Shown here: piece after piece, positions 38,965 through 45,180 of the stretch
Position numbering within the stretch: the stretch's first letter is position 1
Layout of the letters: each line of letters opens with the position of its first letter
Origin: Amaricoccus solimangrovi
Lineage (GTDB): Bacteria; Pseudomonadota; Alphaproteobacteria; Rhodobacterales; Rhodobacteraceae
Length of the DNA: 64,000 nt
Assembly (NCBI RefSeq): GCF_006385685.1
Contig: NZ_VFRP01000002.1
Location: 124,001 to 188,000 of the forward strand
Direction of reading: 5' to 3'
Made by a program: the position numbers and the translations under genes
Notes under the pieces: generated by a model
What the model was told of the DNA's origin: nothing
The model's database searches: none
Seen by the model: only the letters and a program-made list of their open reading frames with translations

Positions 38965-39232
38965 CGCGCGGCTCCCCCGGTTGCGTGGCGGCGAGGGCGG
39001 CGTCGATGCGATCGATTTCGTCTCGGTGCTCCATTCGGCGCCAATTGATGTCATTGTTCGGAGGTTGCTTGCCGAGGTCGTCGCGACGGCTGTCATGCCA
39101 GTGCCGTGCCTCGATCAGCGCCTCCCGCAGCGCCCGCACCGCCTCCGCGTCCCTCGCGGCTTGGGCGCGGAGAGCGGCAATCTCCTTTCGGTATCCGTCG
39201 AGGCGCCCCGCCTGTGTCGTCGTCTCGTCCAT
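38951..39232 (-). CDS. Helical phage early protein (93 aa)
   Basis: A 93-residue, charged, largely helical protein (RLDGYRKEIAALRAQAARDA, then EALIEARHWHDSRRDD). The ATG at 39230-39232 overlaps the recT stop; a GTG one codon earlier is also possible. It is the first of the unknown genes downstream of recT. No domain recognised. Confidence 0.6.
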   Translation of the reverse strand: MDETTTQAGRLDGYRKEIAALRAQAARDAEAVRALREALIEARHWHDSRRDDLGKQPPNNDINWRRMEHRDEIDRIDAALAATQPGEPRDEKP

Positions 39233-40026
39233 CACCCCTCGTCCTCGTCCCGCGCCTGGCGCTCCGCCTCGGCCTTCGCCGCCGCCATCGCGGCCTCGAT
39301 CTGCTCTGGGGTGGGGGCGCCTTCCACAACCTCACCGTCCGCGTTGTGCTCGATGATCTCGTCGGCCGGCTGCGGCGCGGGCTCGTCGCGGTAGATCACG
39401 CCGCCCCGGCGCGGTGTGGCGGGGGTCACGTCGCGCGCGCGGTCGGGGCCGTAGTCCTGCACTTCCTCGGTGAGCTCGAGCCCCATCAGCGCGTCGGGCG
39501 CTCCATCGCGGACAGCGAAGGACCTGGCCCGCATCGAGAGCATCCGCGCGGGGTACTGCTGCCACGGCCCCTGCTTCCCCGCGAGGCCGGCGCGCTTGGC
39601 GTCCGCCATGGAGAAGGTGCGGACGATCACCCGGCCGTTGTCGCCGCGCGTGAGCGTCGCGGTCGCGACCATCTTCTCGCCCTCGCCGGAGATCTCGACG
39701 TCGACGTGGTGCCCGGCGCGCATGACGAGCCCGGGGATCGCGTCTCCCCACAGCGACGGGCGTCCGTTCACCACCGCGATGTGCGCGAGGGCCTGCATGG
39801 GCGCGAGCCCGACTTCGGACCCCTTCATGATCGCGGCCATGATCATCTCGGGCCGGTTCTGGAACGCCTTGGGGACCATATCCCCGGCGCCGGCAAGCGC
39901 CTGCGAGAGACGGAAGGCTTCTTCGATGGTCTGCGGCGCGAAGGCCGCGATCGCGCCTCCGGCCTTCACGGGGGCCTTCGCCGGCGCGGGGGCGGTCTGC
40001 GTGCTGATGGCGGTGGTCTGGTTCAT
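39232..40026 (-). CDS. recT: RecT-family single-strand annealing protein
   Basis: A 264-residue recombinase. The RecT core spans residues about 28-200, with MVPKAFQNRPEMIMAAIMKG, EVGLAPMQALAHIAVVNGRP and SLWGDAIPGLV, the usual conserved blocks. It anneals complementary single strands during phage recombination and works with a 5'-3' exonuclease, whose gene lies immediately upstream with an ATGA overlap. An acidic C-terminal tail (residues about 215-264) is likely flexible. The start MNQTTAISTQ is the only good one within a longer open frame. Confidence 0.92.
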   Translation of the reverse strand: MNQTTAISTQTAPAPAKAPVKAGGAIAAFAPQTIEEAFRLSQALAGAGDMVPKAFQNRPEMIMAAIMKGSEVGLAPMQALAHIAVVNGRPSLWGDAIPGLVMRAGHHVDVEISGEGEKMVATATLTRGDNGRVIVRTFSMADAKRAGLAGKQGPWQQYPARMLSMRARSFAVRDGAPDALMGLELTEEVQDYGPDRARDVTPATPRRGGVIYRDEPAPQPADEIIEHNADGEVVEGAPTPEQIEAAMAAAKAEAERQARDEDEG

Positions 40027-40964
40027 GCTGCGTCTCCATGAGGCGCCATCATCTGGCGCGCGGCTTCCATCGCGGCGCGGGTCGGCGCCGGGGCTATCGG
40101 GGCCTTGTCGGCCCATTTCTGGCGGTAGAAGGCGGGGGCGCCGACGACGGCGACGCGCGGCGGGTAGCCGGGCCATTGCCCGGTCCGCAGGCATTCGCCC
40201 CAGATCCGGCGGGCCTCGGCGCACTGGTGGCGCGCGTCGAGCATCCAGTCGGCATCGTCGGCCTCGTCGTCGTGGAGCTTGATCACCGAGACGCCGAAGG
40301 GCGGGGCCTTCTCGATGAAGGCGAAGCGGAAGCCTCGGCGCTCGCCGGTCGCGGCCTCCCAAACGTCCTGATAGTGCGCGGCCTGCGCCGCGTAGCCGTA
40401 GCTCGTCACCGACTTGATGCAGGCGTCGGGGGAGGCGTCCTCGCAGGTCTTGAGATCCACCAGGGGCCGGCGCGGGTCGGCCGGCGCGTGGTCGACGAGC
40501 GCGCGGCACCAGATGCCATCGATCTGCGCGAAGGCGGCGAGCTCGTTCCGCTCCACCGGAAGCAGGTCGATCCCGAAGGCGCCGAGTTGCCGGCGCGCGG
40601 CTGTCACCAGCGCATTCGCGGCCTCGAACTGCGCGACGAGCATCGGGGTCTTGCCGGCGGCGCGCGCGGCGTCCCGCTCGGCCCGGGCGTCTTTCGAGCG
40701 CCAGTCGTCGGCGTCGATCACCGCGATTCCGGCGCCCTTGCCGAGCAGCATCGTATGGGCCGCGCGGCCCACGTCGAAAGCGTCGCTCTGGCGAGGCGCG
40801 AAATCCGGGTTGAGCCGGGGGCAGGCCGTCCATGCGTGGAGCGGCGAGCGATTGATGATCTGGCGGACGAGCCCGGACGAGAGCGACGGGAGCGGAGCCG
40901 GGTCGGCGTGGTATTGCTCGTCGCTGAGGTCGAAGACGCCGGGGCGGTCAATGCGCATGATCAA
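40023..40964 (-). CDS. PD-(D/E)XK exonuclease (RecE/exo VIII-like)
   Basis: A 313-residue nuclease of the putative exodeoxyribonuclease VIII group. The fold markers are SLSSGLVRQIINRSPLHAW near residue 28, FDVGRAAHTMLLG near 63, and the catalytic core ALVDHAPADPRRPLVDLKTC (PD...DxK) near 155-175 followed by YAAQAAHYQDVW. It degrades one strand at DNA ends so that RecT can anneal. The overlap with recT and the adjacent position make a recombination pair. Start 40964, or two codons in at MRIDRP. Confidence 0.88.
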   Translation of the reverse strand: MIMRIDRPGVFDLSDEQYHADPAPLPSLSSGLVRQIINRSPLHAWTACPRLNPDFAPRQSDAFDVGRAAHTMLLGKGAGIAVIDADDWRSKDARAERDAARAAGKTPMLVAQFEAANALVTAARRQLGAFGIDLLPVERNELAAFAQIDGIWCRALVDHAPADPRRPLVDLKTCEDASPDACIKSVTSYGYAAQAAHYQDVWEAATGERRGFRFAFIEKAPPFGVSVIKLHDDEADDADWMLDARHQCAEARRIWGECLRTGQWPGYPPRVAVVGAPAFYRQKWADKAPIAPAPTRAAMEAARQMMAPHGDAA

Positions 40965-41058
40965 ATCCTCTGGAAAAGGCCGGAGCGGCGTGGGTGGGAT
41001 CGCCGCTCCGGCAGTGACGGCGCGCGAGGCAGTAGGACAGCGCGCCGAGGGAGGAACC

Positions 41059-41208
41059 TCAGTTGGACGGCGCGCGCTCGCGGATCTTCTCGCGCCGGGC
41101 GATGGCCTGCCGGTAGCGCCCCAGCGCGATCTCGAGCGCGATCATGCGCGCCTCGAGCGTCTCGCCGGCCACCCGGACCTCGTATTCGGCCTGCTGCTGC
41201 TCGGTCAT
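41059..41208 (-). CDS. Small helical phage protein (49 aa)
   Basis: A 49-residue, probably all-helical protein (MTEQQQAEYEVRVAGETLEA; basic C-terminus). Its ATG overlaps the stop of the upstream 30-residue ORF. The 94 bases between its stop and the exonuclease start are the only sizeable gap in the early operon and hold no recognisable signal. Confidence 0.6.
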   Translation of the reverse strand: MTEQQQAEYEVRVAGETLEARMIALEIALGRYRQAIARREKIRERAPSN

Positions 41209-41297
41209 GGCAGCGCCCACCAGATCAGCGCGCCGACCACGGCAACGCTCGCGAGCATCAGCGCCAGCCGGGCGACGCGGGTCGGGTCGATGCGCAT
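41205..41297 (-). CDS. Single-span membrane micropeptide (30 aa)
   Basis: A 30-residue ORF with the segment LALMLASVAVVGALIWWALP forming one transmembrane helix after a short basic N-terminus. The stop and start overlap both neighbours by one to four bases, which supports translation. A role in membrane anchoring or host interference is possible but unproven. It is too short for family assignment. Confidence 0.5.
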   Translation of the reverse strand: MRIDPTRVARLALMLASVAVVGALIWWALP

Positions 41298-41416
41298 CAG
41301 CGTGCCCTCCATTCCTGCTGAACCGCGGTCCGCGCGGACTGCAGCGCGTGGGCGAGGCTGGCGCAGTAGAGACCGGCGAGCGCGAGCCAGAGCGCGGCGA
41401 GGGTAAGGCGGGCCAT
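41297..41416 (-). CDS. Small membrane-associated phage protein (39 aa)
   Basis: A 39-residue ORF, MARLTLAALWLALAGLYCAS followed by a polar, basic tail ending EWRAR. The hydrophobic N-terminus could be a membrane anchor or signal sequence. It overlaps its upstream and downstream neighbours by one to three bases. It forms a pair of hydrophobic micro-genes with the 30-residue ORF next to it. Confidence 0.5.
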   Translation of the reverse strand: MARLTLAALWLALAGLYCASLAHALQSARTAVQQEWRAR

Positions 41417-41688
41417 CAGACCCGTTCCCCCGGATTGGCCGCGTGGTAGAGGCAATCCTCGTAGAGCTTCGTCGCGGCACCGGCGGCGAGGTCGAAGTGG
41501 TACGCCGCCTCGTCCTCGTCGTGCTCCCATTCGCGGGCGTCGCGGAGGGCGGTGATCAGATCGCGCCATTCCGCGTCGACCAGTTCCGCGAGGGCGTCGA
41601 GCGTGAGGCTCACGCGGTCGCGCGAGGTCGGGAACGCGCGGATCTGCGCGGCGAGCGTGGCGGCTTCGGAGTGGGTGGCGTCGAGCAT
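41416..41688 (-). CDS. Acidic phage early protein (90 aa)
   Basis: A 90-residue acidic, helical protein: MLDATHSEAATLAAQIRAFP, then LTLDALAELVDAEWRDLITA, and a central DAREWEHDEDEAAYHFDLAA. High negative charge and small size resemble DNA-mimic or anti-host proteins, but there is no homology to support that. The ATG at 41686-41688 overlaps the upstream stop. Confidence 0.6.
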   Translation of the reverse strand: MLDATHSEAATLAAQIRAFPTSRDRVSLTLDALAELVDAEWRDLITALRDAREWEHDEDEAAYHFDLAAGAATKLYEDCLYHAANPGERV

Positions 41689-41933
41689 CAGAAGATCACC
41701 TCCGTGTCGTCGTGCTGCGGTGCGGGTTCGGGCTGCGGCTGCGGGAGCGCGCGGATCGCATCGACGAGCGCGGTGGCGATGTTCGTGGACAGGTCGAAGA
41801 GGGTGATCTCGTGCCATTCGAGATGCCTGCCCCCGACGAACCGGATCGTGAGCGCGTTGCTGTTCCCGTAGGCCGGGTGCAGGTCCAGGGTCTCGACCGA
41901 GCGGACGTTGTGTATGTTGAGGGTGAGGTTCAT
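41688..41933 (-). CDS. Phage early protein (81 aa)
   Basis: An 81-residue protein with a predicted beta-rich N-terminal half (MNLTLNIHNVRSVETLDLHP; NALTIRFVGGRHLEWHEITL) and a disordered Pro/Gln tail (RALPQPQPEPAPQHDDTEV). No family recognised. It is the second gene of the leftward early transcript and its ATG overlaps the first gene's stop. Confidence 0.6.
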   Translation of the reverse strand: MNLTLNIHNVRSVETLDLHPAYGNSNALTIRFVGGRHLEWHEITLFDLSTNIATALVDAIRALPQPQPEPAPQHDDTEVIF

Positions 41934-42205
41934 CAGGAGAACTCCCGCAGCATCTCGGCGCGACGCTCGCACTCCTCGCGGGTGTCGTCGTGCAGCGCCT
42001 CGCCGTCGCCGAAATCCCAGAGGCCGAAGACCGTGTAGAACTCGGCATCATCCTCCGCGCATTCCAACGTCTCCGGCTGCTCGACGCCGCGGAATTCGAT
42101 CTTCGCCGTGCGGCACGGTGCGACCGCGAACCCGGCCGGATAATGGCCGGGGTTGGGCGCGACGCCCGGCAGACAGTTCCAGTCCATGTCGGTCAGGTTG
42201 GGCAT
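41933..42205 (-). CDS. First gene of the leftward early operon (90 aa)
   Basis: A 90-residue acidic protein: MPNLTDMDWNCLPGVAPNPG, FAVAPCRTAKIEFRGVEQPE, and a C-terminal DDTREECERRAEMLREF helix. It lies 33 bases downstream of the operator-containing promoter at 42238-42266, so it should be the first protein made after induction. That position is typical for anti-host or regulatory proteins. Function unknown. Confidence 0.65.
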   Translation of the reverse strand: MPNLTDMDWNCLPGVAPNPGHYPAGFAVAPCRTAKIEFRGVEQPETLECAEDDAEFYTVFGLWDFGDGEALHDDTREECERRAEMLREFS

Positions 42206-42237
42206 CTCGGGTCTCCCATCGGGGGTGCGATGGGGAG

Positions 42238-42266
42238 ATCATAAGTTGGCAATTTCCAACTTGCAA
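42238..42266 (-). promoter_or_regulatory. Leftward early promoter with embedded operator (PL-like)
   Basis: On the minus strand TTGCAA (42261-42266), a 17-bp spacer and TATGAT (42238-42243) form a near-consensus promoter. The spacer and flanks are a 20-bp near-palindrome, AAGTTGGCAATTTCCAACTT (42243-42262), so a bound dimer would block RNA polymerase. A second, partial copy (GGCAATTTCCAATT, 42279-42292) lies just upstream. The same core occurs at 43311-43324. Control by the XRE repressor is inferred. Confidence 0.8.
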
Positions 42267-42325
42267 GAAGAAAGAGGAGGCAATTTCCAATTTTCTGCGA
42301 TGTGGGGTGATTCGTGGGTTTGGCA

Positions 42326-42354
42326 CGAAAAAGCCCCGCGCGGGGCGGGGCTTT
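42326..42354 (-). terminator. Intrinsic terminator of the repressor-lipoprotein transcript
   Basis: A 10-bp stem AAAGCCCCGC / GCGGGGCTTT (42330-42339, 42345-42354) with a 5-base loop is followed on the minus strand by TTTTTCG. It sits 26 bases after the lipoprotein stop and upstream of the leftward early promoter. It thus separates lysogenic from lytic leftward transcription. Confidence 0.85.
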
Positions 42355-42379
42355 GGTGCGCTGGGATGTGGCTGCTCCG

Positions 42380-42760
42380 CTAACGCCCGATGCTTGGCGG
42401 CAGTACGCTCATCGCGACGAGGGCGGGCTGGCGCGGCGCCTGATAAACGGGCTGGAAAACGATGGTCTGGGGCGGTGTCTCTGGCCGGGCGGCGGCCGAG
42501 GGCGGACGCCACGCCGCAGCCGCAGCTTCACGGGCTGCGCTGTCCCGGTCTCTCTTCTCAAGAATCGCGGCGCAGGCGGTAACATCTCCGGCCTGGCACA
42601 TCTCGTTGAGCTTCATGATGACCGGATCGGGAGGCGGGGGCGGCACCGGTGCGCACGAGGCGATTATCGCGGCAACCGAGGCGATTATTGCGCGCGGCGC
42701 GTGCCGATTTGCCTTATCGCAAGGCGACTTCTGTCTGGAACCGGGGGCGCTGGTATGCAT
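42380..42760 (-). CDS. Putative phage lipoprotein expressed with the repressor (126 aa)
   Basis: The ORF contains a lipoprotein-type signal: a basic N-region, the hydrophobic core APRAIIASVAAIIASC with Cys35 in a lipobox-like IASC, then a Pro-rich stretch (APVPPPPPDP). The mature part has LNEMCQAGDVTACAAILEKR, resembling half of a Sel1-type repeat, and a disordered Gln/Pro tail. Start choice is uncertain: ATG 42760 gives a plausible signal, while ATG 42874 overlaps the repressor stop but would place the signal internally. Downstream of the repressor and ended by a terminator, it should be made in lysogens. Superinfection exclusion is a reasonable guess only. Confidence 0.6.
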   Translation of the reverse strand: MHTSAPGSRQKSPCDKANRHAPRAIIASVAAIIASCAPVPPPPPDPVIMKLNEMCQAGDVTACAAILEKRDRDSAAREAAAAAWRPPSAAARPETPPQTIVFQPVYQAPRQPALVAMSVLPPSIGR

Positions 42761-42870
42761 AGGGATGAGTGCTGCGCCGCATAATTCAGAATCAGGGCGC
42801 CGGGTTCGATTGGTTGCCCACCGGGAGAGAGACTGCGCAGTGCCTAACCCAAAGAAGATTGTCCTGTCGC

Positions 42871-43251
42871 TCATTCAGATGCGGCCTTGCCAGATCGAGG
42901 CTCTTCGCCAAGCTGCGGAGCGGCAGATGAGCCGAGAAAAGCCTCCACCATCGCCTCGATCCGAAGGAGATCGTCTGCGTCGGCTTTGCCAAAAGTGCGA
43001 AGAGCTCGGCGGAGCGCATCCCGCTTGCTCGGCTCTAGTAGCAGCACATACGGCTCCTCGCTTAGGCCGGCCGCGATCCTACCCAAGGTGTCAACCCCGG
43101 GACTCCGGTGACGCACCAGGAGATCGTGCATCGTCGATTGGCCAAGCCCGCCGGCCCTCTTGACGTCGGCAGGCTTCATTTCTTTTTCCTCCATGATCGC
43201 ACTGACATTGCGGATCACGGCGAGCGTCACGGGGTCGATGTCTTTCTCCAT
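42871..43251 (-). CDS. XRE-family prophage repressor (CI-like, 126 aa)
   Basis: A 126-residue DNA-binding protein. The helix-turn-helix lies at residues about 15-60 (ITH region: AIMEEKEMKPADVKRAGGLG then QSTMHDLLVRHRSPGVDTLG). The C-terminal half (RRALRTFGKADADDLLRIEA) is helical and could dimerise. It lacks the LexA/UmuD-like self-cleaving peptidase of lambda CI, so induction would need another route. It diverges from the Cro-like gene across three operator-like sites. The assignment as master repressor is from position and fold. Confidence 0.82.
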   Translation of the reverse strand: MEKDIDPVTLAVIRNVSAIMEEKEMKPADVKRAGGLGQSTMHDLLVRHRSPGVDTLGRIAAGLSEEPYVLLLEPSKRDALRRALRTFGKADADDLLRIEAMVEAFLGSSAAPQLGEEPRSGKAASE

Positions 43252-43254
43252 GCA

Positions 43255-43331
43255 GTAGGAAATAGCCTACGCGCGCGGCGTGGGCGACAAGGTAATTTCC
43301 GCTTGTAGAGTTGGCAATTTCCAATTATTGT
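43255..43331. promoter_or_regulatory. Operator region between repressor and Cro-like gene (three sites, PR-like promoter)
   Basis: Three sites share GG-N-AAT-NN-CC: GTAGGAAATAGCCTAC (43255-43270), ACAAGGTAATTTCCGCTTGT (43288-43307) and TTGGCAATTTCCAA (43311-43324). Their centres are 33 and 22 bases apart, whole helical turns. The rightward promoter is TTGTAG (43303-43308), 17-bp spacer, TATTGT (43326-43331), with the third site filling the spacer. The first site lies directly over the repressor start, suggesting autoregulation. Confidence 0.75.
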
Positions 43332-43338
43332 GCTGCCC

Positions 43339-43554
43339 ATGCAGTACGATCCGATACAGGCGAACCAGGAACTCCTCTCCGACATCGCGGCATTCTGCGA
43401 GCGCGAGGGGATGAGCAAGTGGGCGTTCGGGGAGCAGGCGGTGAAAGACCGCCGCCTCGTCTCGGACCTGGAAAAGGGCCGGGAACTCCGCGGGAAGACG
43501 CGAGCCCGCCTCCTCCATTTCATGGCGGCGCCCGCCACCGGAGACGCGGCATGA
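43339..43554 (+). CDS. Cro-like helix-turn-helix protein (71 aa)
   Basis: A 71-residue protein divergent from the repressor. The body LLSDIAAFCEREGMSKWAFG, then EQAVKDRRLVSDLEKGRELR, fits a short helix-turn-helix with the recognition helix near residues 35-48. The ATG at 43339 lies only 7-8 bases after the -10 element, so the transcript would start at or one base before it and be leaderless; an in-frame GTG at 43330 would lie inside the promoter. Likely an anti-repressor acting on the same operators. Confidence 0.75.
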   Translation: MQYDPIQANQELLSDIAAFCEREGMSKWAFGEQAVKDRRLVSDLEKGRELRGKTRARLLHFMAAPATGDAA

Positions 43555-43682
43555 CCCGCGCGAAAACCGGGCGCTCCCCCCAGCGCCCGGCCCCCTCGGC
43601 CCCGGATACATGCCCCACCCATTACTCGACCGAGACCAACTCTTTACGCAGTGCCTAGCAAGTATAGAGGGGACAAGTCGAA

Positions 43683-43895
43683 ATGTCTTACGAAGCCTTT
43701 TTCAGACGTAAATTCGCAGACTTCCTCCGGGAGAACTTCCGCTCCCCCGAACATATCGCGGTCTGCTTCGGCGTGACCGCCCGTCAAGCACAGAACTGGC
43801 TTGACGAAACCAGCGGCCCGCGCGGGCACATCGTCGCGAAGGCCATGACGGATCCGAGCATGGCGGCGAGCGCCATGAGGCACCTGGGGGGTTGA
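43683..43895 (+). CDS. Small DNA-binding-like phage protein (70 aa)
   Basis: A 70-residue protein with MSYEAFFRRKFADFLRENFR and SPEHIAVCFGVTARQAQNWL, a helix-turn-helix pattern like that of small CII/Cro-type regulators. A GAGGGGA ribosome site precedes it. It follows a 128-base gap after the Cro-like gene that holds no other gene. A lytic or lysogenic regulator role is probable but not specific. Confidence 0.7.
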   Translation: MSYEAFFRRKFADFLRENFRSPEHIAVCFGVTARQAQNWLDETSGPRGHIVAKAMTDPSMAASAMRHLGG

Positions 43896-43897
43896 CG

Positions 43898-44032
43898 ATG
43901 CCTAAAGGACGGCTGCGGCGCGCGGTCTATGCGCACGAGATCATCATCGGTCTGCGGATCGCGGCCCTCGGCGAATGGTGGGCGGCCCGCGCGGCCGCTC
44001 GCCTCAAGCGCCTCGTGAAATTCGTTTCGTAG
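43898..44032 (+). CDS. Small basic phage protein (44 aa)
   Basis: A 44-residue ORF (MPKGRLRRAVYAHEIIIGLR, then ALGEWWAARAAARLKRLVKF) with an amphipathic, strongly basic helix. It lies two bases after the HTH gene and just upstream of the GapR-like gene, whose ribosome site overlaps its stop. Unrecognised; coupling to its neighbours is the main support. Confidence 0.55.
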   Translation: MPKGRLRRAVYAHEIIIGLRIAALGEWWAARAAARLKRLVKFVS

Positions 44033-44043
44033 GAGATTTCGTG

Positions 44044-44421
44044 ATGCCCGACGAAACCACCATGACCATGACGCTCCCGGACGGCACCACGACCGGCCCG
44101 TTTACGCTCGACGATCTCAAGGCCGCGACCGGCAAGCTCAAGGGCATGAAGGCGGATCCCGATTTCGACGCGGCCGCGACGACGGCCTATCGCGTCACGG
44201 CCGCCGAGCTCCGCCAGTTCATCGAGCGGTACGAGCGCCTCGAGCAGGACAGGGCCGGGGTCGCCGAGGACATGAAGGAGGTCATGGCCGAGGCGAAGGC
44301 GAGCGGCTACGACACCAAGGTTCTCCGCAAGCTGATCGCGCTGCGGAAGAAGGATCCGGCCGACGTGTCGGAGGAGGAGGCAATCCTCGAAGTCTACAAA
44401 GCCGCGCTCGGGATGGATTGA
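44044..44421 (+). CDS. GapR-family (DUF2312) DNA-binding protein
   Basis: Residues about 50-125 match the GapR/DUF2312 domain: TAAELRQFIERYERLEQDRA, then GVAEDMKEVMAEAKASGYDT, then KVLRKLIALRKKDPADVSEE. In Caulobacter GapR clamps AT-rich, overtwisted DNA ahead of forks and stimulates topoisomerases. This phage copy has an extra 45-residue N-terminal part (LPDGTTTGPFTLDDLKAATG) that host GapR lacks. AGGAGA precedes the ATG by seven bases. Being next to replication genes suggests a role in phage DNA replication or chromosome dynamics. Confidence 0.88.
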   Translation: MPDETTMTMTLPDGTTTGPFTLDDLKAATGKLKGMKADPDFDAAATTAYRVTAAELRQFIERYERLEQDRAGVAEDMKEVMAEAKASGYDTKVLRKLIALRKKDPADVSEEEAILEVYKAALGMD

Positions 44422-44424
44422 CCC

Positions 44425-44838
44425 ATGCCCTCGGTCTTCATGATCCCGGGCAAGCCGACGGCGTGGCAGCGCGCCAGGAAGGTCGGCAACCGGCACTTCA
44501 CGCTCCCCGCCATGGTCGCGGCGCAACACGCGATCGCGGCGGCGAGCGTCGGGAACCTCGAGGCGCCCCTCGGGCCGCACCATGACGGCCCGGTCATGCT
44601 CGACGTGGTCGCCTACTTCGAGATCCCGAAGTCGTGGTCGAAGAAGAAGCGGGCCGCGCTGCTCGGGGCGCCCCACGCTCAGAAGCCCGACGCTTCGAAC
44701 ATCGCGAAGCAGGTCGAGGACGCGCTCAACGGCATCGCCTACCACGACGACGCCCAGGTGGTGGACACGCGGTGCCGGAAGTTCTGGGGCGAGTACGCGC
44801 AGACGGTCGTCTCCATCGAACCCGCCACGGGAGGCTGA
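44425..44838 (+). CDS. rusA: RusA-family Holliday junction resolvase
   Basis: A 137-residue endonuclease. The RusA motif is clear: QKPDASNIAKQVEDALNGIA followed by YHDDAQVVD, with the catalytic Asp residues, after an N-terminal PGKPTAWQRAR. It resolves four-way junctions formed during phage recombination and replication. Three bases separate it from the GapR-like gene. It complements the exonuclease/RecT pair on the other side of the switch. Confidence 0.92.
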   Translation: MPSVFMIPGKPTAWQRARKVGNRHFTLPAMVAAQHAIAAASVGNLEAPLGPHHDGPVMLDVVAYFEIPKSWSKKKRAALLGAPHAQKPDASNIAKQVEDALNGIAYHDDAQVVDTRCRKFWGEYAQTVVSIEPATGG

Positions 44839-44840
44839 CC

Positions 44841-45062
44841 ATGGACCGCCTCCTCGCTGCCATCCGCGCGGACTGCGATCGCAACTACGCCCTGGCGCGC
44901 CCGGCGGCCCGCGCCCGCGCGCTGATCCACCCGCTGATCTGCGCGGGAACCGACATGTCCGACTGGCGCAGCCACATGGGCCCGACCGAGCGCGAGCTCT
45001 GCGAAGCCGCGATCGAGGCGGGCGTCTGGGCGCCCGAAGGAGAAGACCATGGCGAAAGATGA
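44841..45062 (+). CDS. Hypothetical phage protein (73 aa)
   Basis: A 73-residue helical protein with two cysteines, MDRLLAAIRADCDRNYALAR and LIHPLICAGTDMSDWRSHMG. It begins two bases after the rusA stop with a GGAGG ribosome site and overlaps the next small ORF by 14 bases. Unrecognised. Confidence 0.6.
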   Translation: MDRLLAAIRADCDRNYALARPAARARALIHPLICAGTDMSDWRSHMGPTERELCEAAIEAGVWAPEGEDHGER

Positions 45063-45180
45063 TCTGGAAGACACGCCGCCGCCGATGCACCCGGAGCGCC
45101 GGGCGAAAGGGTTCGAGCCGATCGGCGCCGTTATCGCCCGCCTCATGAGAAAAGCCGGGGAGCAACGCGATGGCCGATAG
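45049..45180 (+). CDS. Small phage protein overlapping dnaB (43 aa)
   Basis: A 43-residue ORF (MAKDDLEDTPPPMHPERRAK, then FEPIGAVIARLMRKAGEQRD). It has a good GAAGGAGAAG ribosome site. Its last 11 bases overlap the dnaB start, so it probably couples translation into the helicase gene. No family recognised. Confidence 0.55.
   Translation: MAKDDLEDTPPPMHPERRAKGFEPIGAVIARLMRKAGEQRDGR

Noticed and set aside
41205-41416. Holin/spanin pair
   Set aside because: The proteins are hydrophobic and adjacent, but they are in the early operon with no endolysin nearby, so I list them only as membrane micro-genes.
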